A stretch of 5,947 nt of DNA, from positions 1 to 5,947 of the forward strand of contig JAEDLA010000097.1 in NCBI GenBank assembly GCA_016295545.1. Direction: 5' to 3'. The notes under the pieces are model-generated. The model was given only the letters and a program-made list of their open reading frames with translations, did not search any database and was not told the DNA's origin. This DNA comes from Oscillospiraceae bacterium. GTDB taxonomy: Bacteria > Bacillota > Clostridia > Oscillospirales > Ruminococcaceae. The position numbers and the translations under genes are program-made. Shown in pieces: positions 1-5,937 of the stretch; the stretch's first letter is position 1, and each line of letters begins with the position of its first letter.

Positions 1-1
1 A

Positions 2-2200
2 TATATTGAAGGCTCAGGAACTGTAGTCAACGAGAGGATTACTGACGTTCTGAAAATCAACTATATGCCTTATGCAATGAGTGTTATAATTTCCAGAGCA
101 CTGCCGGAAATTGACGGTTTCAAGCCCTCTCACCGGAAGCTTCTTTACATGATGTACAAAAAGGGACTGCTTAGTCCTGATAAGGAGCGTTCAAAGTCTG
201 CAAACGTTGTTGGTCAGACAATGAAGCTCAATCCCCACGGTGATCAGGCAATATATGAGACTATGGTACGTCTTACAAGAGGAAATGAAGCTCTGCTACA
301 CCCCTATGTTGACTCAAAGGGAAACTTCGGCAAGGCTTATTCCAGCAAGATGCGCTGTGCAGCAGCAAGATATACCGAAGTAAAGCTTGAAAAGATATGC
401 AATGAGCTTTTCCGTGATATTGATAAGGAAACAGTTGATTTCGTTCCGAACTACGACAATACAATGACAGAACCGACACTTCTTCCGGCAACTTTTCCCT
501 CAGTGCTCGTAAATGCAAATACAGGAATCGCCGTATCAATGGCAAGCAATGTTTGTCCGTTCAATCTTGAAGAAGTTTGTGAAACCTGCATTGCACTTAT
601 GAAAAATCCTGAGCATGACATTCTCAGCACGCTTAAAGGTCCGGACTTTCCCGGCGGCGGACTGATGCTCTATGATGAAGAAGAACTGAACAAGGTGTAT
701 GAGACTGGGCGTGGAAGTATAAAGGTACGCTCCAAATATAATTATGACAAATCAGCAAACTGCATTGAGGTAACAGAAATCCCTTACTCCACAACCATTG
801 AAGCAATAATGGACAAAATAGTGGAGCTTGTAAAGGCAGGAAAAATCCGTGAAATTTCCTATATCCGTGATGAAACTGACATCGACGGACTGAAAATCGC
901 AATTGATTTAAAGCGTGGAACTGATCCGGACAAGCTTATGCAGAAGCTGTACAGACTTACACCATTGCAGGACAGCTATCCCTGCAACTTCAATATTCTC
1001 ATTGCCGGAACGCCGAGAGTAATGGGTGTTCGTGAAATACTGACAGAATGGACTGCTTTCAGAGAGGAATGTGTACATCGCCGCACTTACTTTGATTTGC
1101 AGAAGAAAAAAGAGAAGCTCCACCTGCTTGAAGCTCTTGCAAAGATACTCCTTGATATTGACAAGGCAATACGCATAATTCGTGAAACAGAAGCGGAAAG
1201 TGATGTTGTACCGAATCTTATGATAGGCTTCGGAATTGACGAGATTCAGGCGGAGTATGTTGCTGAAATAAAGCTCCGAAACATTAATAAACAGTATATT
1301 CTGCGCCGTACAGAGGAAATCGACAACCTCAGAAAGGATATTGCTGAAATGGAGGAGATTCTTCGTGACAAGAAGAAAATCCGCAAAATTATTATCGGTG
1401 AGCTTCGTGATGTTATAAAAAATTATGCTCAGCCGAGACGTACCCTTTTCTATTACCAGTCTGATGTTGAGGACGAGGAGACAGAGGACGATACTCCTGA
1501 TTATCCTGTAAATCTGTTTATGTCAGCAAGCGGCTATTTCAAGAAGATAACAGTCCAGTCACTGAGAATGAGCAGTGAACAGAAGCTTAAAGAGGGAGAC
1601 TATATCTCTCAGTATTTTGAGGCGACAAACAAAACAGAGCTTATATTCTTTACGGATCAGGCTAAAGCATACAAGTCAAGAGCCAATGCCTTTGATGATA
1701 CAAAGGCAAGTGTTATGGGAGACTATATTCCTGCAAAGTTAGGCTTTGATGAAAATGAAAATGTCAAAACACTTGTAACGACAAAAGATTACAGCGGCTA
1801 TGTGATATTTTTCTTTGAAAACGGAAAAGCAGCTAAGGTTCCGATGAAAGCTTATGAAACAAAAACAAACAGAAAAAAGCTTGCTAATGCTTATTCCGAA
1901 AAATCTCCTCTTATTGATGCCCTTTATATTACTGAGGACTGCGATATTATACTCAAAAGTACAAGCGGTCATGCTCTTGTGTTTAATTCAGCAATGCTTC
2001 TTCCTAAGGCTACAAAGAATTCTCAGGGCGTTCAGGTCATGACTTTGCGGAAAAAGGCTCTGCTTGCTTCTGCTGAGATAATTAAACCTGAAAATTCTGA
2101 GGAGCTTGAAAAATACCGTTCAAAAAATATTCCTGCGGCAGGAAAGCCGGCAAAGGAACTGGGTGACAGCAACCAGCTGTCATTCTGGAAATGTTCATAA
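2..2200 (+). CDS. parC: Type IIA DNA topoisomerase subunit A, ParC-like (5' end missing)
   Basis: This is the breakage-reunion subunit of a gyrase/topoisomerase IV-type enzyme, which in the cytoplasm cuts and reseals duplex DNA with an ATPase partner (ParE/GyrB). The frame is open to the window edge, so the ATG at 65 is internal (inside the family motif MPYAMSVIISRALP) and the true start lies upstream; 732 residues are visible. Numbered from the first codon at position 2: winged-helix domain with NPHGD at 77-81, catalytic Tyr124 in AARYTEVKL (codon 371-373), tower motif LVNANTGIAV near 169-178, a charged coiled-coil region about 360-480, an acidic linker (DVEDEETEDD), then a degenerate beta-pinwheel C-terminal domain from about 500. 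I see no QRRGGRG-type GyrA box, which favours a decatenating ParC-like enzyme over gyrase. The quinolone-site positions equivalent to E. coli GyrA Ser83 and Asp87 are Gln82 and Glu86. Family assignment is very sure, ParC versus GyrA-like less so. No clear terminator follows it. Confidence 0.9.
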   Translation, partial: YIEGSGTVVNERITDVLKINYMPYAMSVIISRALPEIDGFKPSHRKLLYMMYKKGLLSPDKERSKSANVVGQTMKLNPHGDQAIYETMVRLTRGNEALLHPYVDSKGNFGKAYSSKMRCAAARYTEVKLEKICNELFRDIDKETVDFVPNYDNTMTEPTLLPATFPSVLVNANTGIAVSMASNVCPFNLEEVCETCIALMKNPEHDILSTLKGPDFPGGGLMLYDEEELNKVYETGRGSIKVRSKYNYDKSANCIEVTEIPYSTTIEAIMDKIVELVKAGKIREISYIRDETDIDGLKIAIDLKRGTDPDKLMQKLYRLTPLQDSYPCNFNILIAGTPRVMGVREILTEWTAFREECVHRRTYFDLQKKKEKLHLLEALAKILLDIDKAIRIIRETEAESDVVPNLMIGFGIDEIQAEYVAEIKLRNINKQYILRRTEEIDNLRKDIAEMEEILRDKKKIRKIIIGELRDVIKNYAQPRRTLFYYQSDVEDEETEDDTPDYPVNLFMSASGYFKKITVQSLRMSSEQKLKEGDYISQYFEATNKTELIFFTDQAKAYKSRANAFDDTKASVMGDYIPAKLGFDENENVKTLVTTKDYSGYVIFFFENGKAAKVPMKAYETKTNRKKLANAYSEKSPLIDALYITEDCDIILKSTSGHALVFNSAMLLPKATKNSQGVQVMTLRKKALLASAEIIKPENSEELEKYRSKNIPAAGKPAKELGDSNQLSFWKCS

Positions 2201-2203
2201 AAT

Positions 2204-2244
2204 GTTTACAATTTGCTCCGCACATTTCTCCTGTTTTTTCGTTA
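2204..2244 (+). promoter_or_regulatory. Candidate ECF sigma-dependent promoter of the dockerin-serpin gene
   Basis: The segment 2204-2226 contains CAATTT-N2-TCCGCACATT. It matches 20 of 23 positions of a segment upstream of the sigma-factor gene (3996-4018). A T-rich spacer follows, then CGTTA at 2240-2244. From GCAC (2220-2223) to CGTTA is 16 nt, the usual spacing for ECF promoters, whose -10 elements often begin CGT. Transcription would start near 2251, leaving a leader of about 49 nt before the ATG at 2300. I see no convincing TTGACA/TATAAT pair here. The repeat is seen directly; promoter function is inferred. Confidence 0.55.
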
Positions 2245-2299
2245 AACTATATAGAAGCCCAAAGCTTTGCCCCGATATTTATTATAAGGAGGAATATTT

Positions 2300-3784
2300 A
2301 TGAAAGTAAAAAAAATGCTTGCTGCTGTTATGAGCCTTACTCTGACCATACCTGTACTGTCAGGTAGTATAGCTTCTGTTCAGGCTGCTGAGACTTCGGA
2401 GTATGTTATGGGAGACGTTAACGGTGACGGAGAATTCAATGTTGCTGACCTTGTAGTGCTGAAACAGTGGCTGTTCAGAGGCGGAAAAATTGAAAATCCT
2501 GATGCAGCTGACTTCTGCGAGGACGGCGTTATCGATGTTTTTGACTATTGCAGTATGCGTACAGCATTGTCAGAAAAAATGGGCACAGATATTTATGCGT
2601 CATTCTTTGCAAAGAACCTTTCAAAGGGTATTCAGTCTGCTGAGGTTGTCAGCCGTTCAGCCGACGATGAATTTGCTCTTGCACAGACAGGATTTGCTCT
2701 TTCACTGCTTCAGAATGAGTCAAAAGAGGATACCAATACGCTGATTTCACCCTATTCAGTTATGCAGGCGCTTGCTATGACTGCAAATGGTGCGGATAAT
2801 TCGACAAAAGCTGAAATGGAAAAAGCTCTTGGCGGCTTGACTATTGAAAGGCTCAATGAATATCTCTGCTATCAGCGTCTGAATCAGCCTGATACAGAGG
2901 AATGCAGGCTCTCCACAGCCAATTCGGTGTGGGCAAAGGAAAGTGATATTGAGGTTGACCGGGATTTCCTGCAAAAAACAGCAACTTACTACGGTTCTGA
3001 CTTTTTCGCTGCTCCCTTTGATGACAGCACGCTCAAAGAAGTGAACAGCTGGGTAAATGACAAAACAGATAAAATGATTCCCTCTGTTTTAGATAAAATA
3101 AAGCGTGAGGATATTATGTATCTCATTAATGCTGTAACCTTTGATGCAAAGTGGCAGGAGCCATTTTATGAGGATTATGTTAATACTGATAAGTTTACAA
3201 ACTACTGCGGAGAAGTACAGGATATTGAAATGATGCGTTCTGAGGAGGGCACTTACCTTGAAGACGAAAATGCAGTTGGTTTTATGAAATATTATCAGGG
3301 CGGACGCTATGCTTTTGCAGCACTTCTTCCTGACGAGAGTATTTCTGTAAATGATTATCTGGCAGAGCTTACTCCGGAAAGGCTTAATAGTATTATTGCG
3401 GAAAGAACATATCAGCCTGTTGAGATATCTCTTCCTAAGTTCAGTTATGATTATAATACTGAGCTGAATGGTACACTAAGGAATATGGGAATGGTGACAC
3501 CTTTTGATCCCTATGAAGCTGATTTCAATAAAATGGGAAGAATTATTGATCCTTGTATCGAAAATATATTCATAGGCTCTGTAATACATAAAACTCACAT
3601 TGAAGTTGCAGAAGAGGGAACAAGAGCAGCCGCTGTTACAGCTGTGATAATGGATGCAGGAACTTGTGTGCCTGAAAAGCCTAAGGAAGTAAATCTTGAC
3701 AGACCATTTGTGTATATGATAGTTGATACAGAATCAGATATACCTGTATTTATAGGTACACTTGCAACTGCTTCTGCTCAGTAA
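2300..3784 (+). CDS. Secreted dockerin-serpin: cellulosome-type serine protease inhibitor
   Basis: This 494-residue protein is predicted to be exported and to inhibit proteases by the serpin suicide mechanism while docked on a scaffoldin or surface cohesin. The start is set by AAGGAGG at 2286-2292, 7 nt before the ATG. Residues 1-29 form a signal peptide (KVKK, hydrophobic core, cleavage likely after SVQA). Residues 36-92 form a dockerin: loop 1 DVNGDGEFNVAD has ligands D39, N41, D43, N47, D50; loop 2 DFCEDGVIDVFD has D71, D75, D79, D82 but Cys73 where Asn/Asp is usual. Residues about 125-490 are a full-length serpin. The hinge EEGTRAAAVT (438-447) has the small residues needed for loop insertion, and VNLDRPFVYMI (464-474) fits the serpin family signature. 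The reactive bond lies in the MDAGTCVP region (451-458), so the target protease cannot be named. Serpins with dockerins are known from cellulosomal Clostridia and ruminococci. The gene is likely monocistronic, ending in the terminator near 3845. Confidence 0.96.
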   Translation: MKVKKMLAAVMSLTLTIPVLSGSIASVQAAETSEYVMGDVNGDGEFNVADLVVLKQWLFRGGKIENPDAADFCEDGVIDVFDYCSMRTALSEKMGTDIYASFFAKNLSKGIQSAEVVSRSADDEFALAQTGFALSLLQNESKEDTNTLISPYSVMQALAMTANGADNSTKAEMEKALGGLTIERLNEYLCYQRLNQPDTEECRLSTANSVWAKESDIEVDRDFLQKTATYYGSDFFAAPFDDSTLKEVNSWVNDKTDKMIPSVLDKIKREDIMYLINAVTFDAKWQEPFYEDYVNTDKFTNYCGEVQDIEMMRSEEGTYLEDENAVGFMKYYQGGRYAFAALLPDESISVNDYLAELTPERLNSIIAERTYQPVEISLPKFSYDYNTELNGTLRNMGMVTPFDPYEADFNKMGRIIDPCIENIFIGSVIHKTHIEVAEEGTRAAAVTAVIMDAGTCVPEKPKEVNLDRPFVYMIVDTESDIPVFIGTLATASAQ

Positions 3785-3826
3785 TATTACTTTCTGACAT
3801 TTTCATTAATTTGAAAATAAATGGGG

Positions 3827-3841
3827 GTTCCTCTGAGGAAC
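3827..3841. repeat. Short perfect palindrome GTTCCTC-T-GAGGAAC
   Basis: The arms GTTCCTC and GAGGAAC are perfect reverse complements around one T, so RNA could form a 6-bp stem with a 3-nt loop. It sits 42 nt after the serpin stop and 3 nt before the terminator hairpin. It may act as an upstream hairpin that helps termination or protects the serpin mRNA 3' end. An operator role is possible but nothing else supports it. Confidence 0.5.
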
Positions 3842-3844
3842 AAA

Positions 3845-3880
3845 TCAAAAAAGCCGTGTCATTATGATGCGGCTTTTTGA
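3845..3880 (+). terminator. Rho-independent terminator after the serpin gene
   Basis: The arms AAAAGCCG and CGGCTTTT pair, and the stem continues inward through two G-U wobbles and TCA/TGA to a TTA loop, about 13 bp in all. The 3' arm ends in five Ts (3874-3878), and the A-run on the other arm means it could also stop transcription from the opposite direction. It begins 60 nt after the serpin stop codon and just before the sigma-operon promoter, so it separates the two transcription units. Confidence 0.88.
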
Positions 3881-3887
3881 TTATGTA

Positions 3888-3916
3888 TTTACAAAAGTTG
3901 TGATATCTGATATAAT
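3888..3916 (+). promoter_or_regulatory. Housekeeping (SigA-type) promoter upstream of the sigma operon
   Basis: TTTACA (3888-3893) and TATAAT (3911-3916) are separated by exactly 17 nt, and TG at 3908-3909 makes an extended -10 (TGATATAAT). This is close to ideal for the vegetative sigma factor. Transcription would begin near 3923, about 139 nt upstream of the GTG start, giving a leader that runs through the second, ECF-like element. It would supply basal levels of the sigma factor and its membrane partner. Confidence 0.72.
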
Positions 3917-3995
3917 AGATTAAAAAAAAGACTCTTACGCAAAGTTTATCTGAAAGCACTGATTTTATTATATAATTGGATTAAATTAACAGAAA

Positions 3996-4037
3996 GTTTT
4001 CAATTTTTTCCGCACATTCTGCCGATCTTATCCGTTA
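3996..4037 (+). promoter_or_regulatory. Candidate autoregulatory ECF promoter of the sigma operon
   Basis: This copy of the element found before the serpin has CAATTT-N2-TCCGCACATT at 4001-4018, and 20 of 23 positions from 3996 match. GCAC at 4012-4015 and CGTTA at 4033-4037 are 17 nt apart, one more than in the serpin copy. Transcription would start near 4044-4046, immediately before the ribosome binding site, giving a leader of under 20 nt that fits the GTG start at 4062. ECF factors often activate their own operons. The repeat is seen; the role is inferred. Confidence 0.55.
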
Positions 4038-4046
4038 TATATTATG

Positions 4047-4054
4047 AAAGGAGG
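4047..4054 (+). promoter_or_regulatory. Ribosome binding site that fixes the sigma-factor start at GTG 4062
   Basis: AAAGGAGG at 4047-4054 lies 7 nt before GTG 4062, an ideal gap. The in-frame ATG at 4044 is upstream of and abutting this site, and the ATG at 4056 is only 1 nt after it, so neither is well placed for initiation. Confidence 0.8.
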
Positions 4055-4061
4055 AATGTCT

Positions 4062-4532
4062 GTGCAGCTTGACCTGAATGACCAATATGATAAAATATAC
4101 AGATACTGCTATCTGCGTGTAAATAATCGTGAAACGGCTGAGGATCTGACTCAGGAAACATTCCTCCGATATCTTGAGCACCCTCAGTATCAAAGTATAG
4201 ATAAAACCTTACAGCTTCTCTACACAATTGCCGGTAATCTCTGCACTGACGAGTTCAGAAAAGGCAAAGTTGCGGAGATGCCTGATGATATCAGCTCCGA
4301 TGTTGATATTGAGGAAGATGTTCTTACCAATGTACTGCTTAAACAGGCACTGGCAGAGCTTTCTGACATGGACAGAGAAATGATACTGCTCAGATACATA
4401 AATGAAGTTCCTGTTAATGTCATTGCCGGATTATATAATATGTCACGCTTTGCAGTAACCCGAAGAATCAAGAAAATTCTTGAAGCACTGTCAAAAAATC
4501 TTGGAAAGGAGACCTGCTATGAAAAAGTCTGA
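4062..4532 (+). CDS. ECF-type RNA polymerase sigma factor
   Basis: A small (156-residue) group IV sigma factor that should direct RNA polymerase to a limited set of promoters in response to an envelope or extracellular signal. Only the two usual ECF domains are present. Region 2 (about 4-68) has YDKIYRYCYLRV and the core-binding/-10 segment AEDLTQETFLRYL (26-38). After an acidic linker (about 74-86), region 4 (about 95-147) has ALAELSDMDREMILLRY followed by a helix-turn-helix ending VTRRIKKILEAL that would read the -35. Start GTG 4062 is chosen because AAAGGAGG lies 7 nt before it; an ATG at 4056 or 4044 would add only 2 or 6 residues. The 3' end overlaps the next gene by 14 bp, so the two are probably translationally coupled, as expected of a sigma/anti-sigma pair. 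Upstream are both a vegetative promoter and an ECF-like element. I cannot assign it to a numbered ECF group. Confidence 0.92.
   Translation: MQLDLNDQYDKIYRYCYLRVNNRETAEDLTQETFLRYLEHPQYQSIDKTLQLLYTIAGNLCTDEFRKGKVAEMPDDISSDVDIEEDVLTNVLLKQALAELSDMDREMILLRYINEVPVNVIAGLYNMSRFAVTRRIKKILEALSKNLGKETCYEKV
4505..4512 (+). promoter_or_regulatory. Ribosome binding site that fixes the membrane-protein start at ATG 4519
   Basis: AAAGGAGA lies inside the sigma-factor coding sequence, about 6-7 nt before ATG 4519. The longer reading from ATG 4480 has no comparable site and would extend the overlap with the sigma gene to 53 bp, so 4519 is preferred. Confidence 0.8.
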
Positions 4533-5910
4533 AATCGATGAGCTTAAAAAGGCGTTCAACATTCCGGAGCCTGAGCGAAAAGAAGAATTTCTTTCATCTT
4601 TACAGTTCAAGATAAAAAAAAATAATTGCAGGTCCTTAAAACCAATGATTCTGCGTTATTGTTCGGCTGTTACTGCTGCGGCTGTTGTGGCAGGCTTGTG
4701 GAGCGGACTTAAATCGGTAAAAGAACTGAGTATAACTGTTAATAACAGTGACAGGACAATTCAGACAGAGCCTGAGACTGTTCAGAATACAACTGCTACA
4801 CATACGTCAGAGGACAATTCAACGGCTGTTTCCCGTCCTTTCAATGATAATGAAACGATTACAACAACAGTCAAGCCTGTGTATACAGAGCAGCCTGAAA
4901 TAATTCTTCCGCCTGTTTACTCTGATGAAAACACAGAGAATTATCATCAGCCAGCCATTACAACAAATATTTCTGCCGCAACAGAAGCCGTTACAACAAC
5001 AACTATGACTACAGCCAAAAACTCAGCAACATCATCAAATAAAACTACTCCTGTTACTACAGTAACAGCACCTATAACAACAACAAAAGCAGAAACAACG
5101 ACGAAAAGAACAATTACCACAACAACGTCAGTTTTTACTAATAAAGGTACTACTACGACAACAACAGCACTTTTTACAACTAAAAGTACCACTACGACAA
5201 CAAAACCAACTACCTTTCCCCCTTTTGAAACTACTACTTATAATTGTTCAACAGAAGCTGTGACTACTACTGCACCTGCAGGTGGCAACTCTCCTGATAT
5301 ATTTTCAGATTACAGAGTAATTCCGGAAAAGATTTACAGCAAATCTGATAGTTGTATTGAGTTAGACGATTTTATTTCAGCTGAACCTCCTCATGAATCG
5401 GGAGATTCTTGGGAGGGAAGTGCTATTATTTTAAGTCTTACTTCTCTTGTTTACAGAAGTGATGCTGTATTATCCGGTTACGTGGAAGATATAATCTATA
5501 CTCAGTGCAGCGGAATTCCCTATACACAGGTAGATATTATGGTGAAAAACAGCTACAAATCGGAAAAATTTTTTAATTACGGCGATATGATTTCTGTTTA
5601 CATACCCGGAGGTTATATGTCGGCTTCGGATTTTCTTGACATCAACGGAATTACTGATGAAATACCACGAGACGGTACGGTTTTCTATCAGGGCGGAAAC
5701 AGCGGAAAGCTGAAAACCGGTTCTGAATATATATTCTTTCTGAATATTTCTAAGGGAACAATTCCCGACGGTGCATATATTCTTACTGATAATACAGACA
5801 GCAATGTGTTTATCAGAAATAATGCCGGCGAATATGAATCTTTGAATTATGCCGATAGAAAATTTTTGCTGTCAGAGCTTTTTAATGTAATTCAGAATAT
5901 GAATTACTGA
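4519..5910 (+). CDS. Probable anti-sigma factor/sensor: single-pass membrane protein with Thr-rich stalk and extracellular domain
   Basis: This 463-residue protein overlaps the sigma gene by 14 bp and is probably its membrane-bound regulator. Residues 1-42 are charged and cytoplasmic (SEIDELKKAFNIPEPERKEEF) and would be the sigma-binding part. I see no zinc-binding HxxxCxxC motif, so it is not a classical ZAS anti-sigma factor. Residues about 43-62 (MILRYCSAVTAAAVVAGLW) form one membrane helix, preceded by basic residues, placing the N-terminus inside. Residues about 75-255 are a low-complexity stalk, extremely Thr-rich from 146 on and probably O-glycosylated. Residues about 260-463 look like a folded extracellular domain with SGIPYTQVDIMV (331-342), GD at 355-356, YIPGG (361-365) and GSEYIFFL (401-408). 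The order resembles clostridial RsgI-type anti-sigma factors, which put a sensing module outside the cell, but the partner here is an ECF factor and the outer domain is not a carbohydrate-binding module I recognise. The sensor role is inferred from context. Confidence 0.68.
   Translation: MKKSEIDELKKAFNIPEPERKEEFLSSLQFKIKKNNCRSLKPMILRYCSAVTAAAVVAGLWSGLKSVKELSITVNNSDRTIQTEPETVQNTTATHTSEDNSTAVSRPFNDNETITTTVKPVYTEQPEIILPPVYSDENTENYHQPAITTNISAATEAVTTTTMTTAKNSATSSNKTTPVTTVTAPITTTKAETTTKRTITTTTSVFTNKGTTTTTTALFTTKSTTTTTKPTTFPPFETTTYNCSTEAVTTTAPAGGNSPDIFSDYRVIPEKIYSKSDSCIELDDFISAEPPHESGDSWEGSAIILSLTSLVYRSDAVLSGYVEDIIYTQCSGIPYTQVDIMVKNSYKSEKFFNYGDMISVYIPGGYMSASDFLDINGITDEIPRDGTVFYQGGNSGKLKTGSEYIFFLNISKGTIPDGAYILTDNTDSNVFIRNNAGEYESLNYADRKFLLSELFNVIQNMNY
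4954..5277 (+). repeat. Threonine-codon-rich low-complexity tract (extracellular stalk)
   Basis: By my count about 49 of these 110 codons are Thr, mostly ACA and ACT. Inside it a 39-bp (13-codon) unit occurs twice in tandem: 5132-5163 and 5171-5202 match at 28 of 32 positions, encoding FTNKGTTTTTT and FTTKSTTTTT. Such tracts form extended, often glycosylated linkers in ruminococcal surface proteins and can change length by slippage or recombination. A valine-rich reading on the opposite strand is only a by-product of this composition. Confidence 0.88.
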
Positions 5911-5937
5911 GAATAAAATAACTAAGGAGTGTTTAAA

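Noticed and set aside
273..1123. Three minus-strand reading frames opposite the topoisomerase gene
   Set aside because: They are shadows of a conserved gene, with no ribosome sites and no recognisable products.
65..2200. ATG at 65 as the start of the topoisomerase gene
   Set aside because: The frame is open upstream to position 2 and encodes family-like sequence, and the ATG lies inside the conserved MPYAMSV motif. The gene is truncated by the window.
2261..2268. AAAGCTTT palindrome in the serpin leader as an operator or terminator
   Set aside because: Only 4-bp arms, no T-run after it, and no second copy before the sigma gene.
2106..2303. 65-residue + strand reading frame spanning the topoisomerase end and the serpin leader
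   Set aside because: It overlaps the real coding end in another frame, runs through the candidate promoter and ends at the serpin start; no ribosome site or recognisable protein features.
3750..3959. Minus-strand reading frame across the serpin end, terminator and promoter
   Set aside because: It would run through a strong hairpin terminator and a near-consensus promoter, and its product is low-complexity with no known pattern.
3971..3976. A second TATAAT as a third promoter of the sigma operon
   Set aside because: No acceptable -35 lies at 16-18 nt upstream; TATAAT by itself is expected in such AT-rich DNA.
4947..5192. Valine-rich 81-residue reading frame on the minus strand
   Set aside because: It is the complement of the ACA/ACT threonine tract; GTT/GTA/GTC codons arise automatically and it has no ribosome site or family resemblance.
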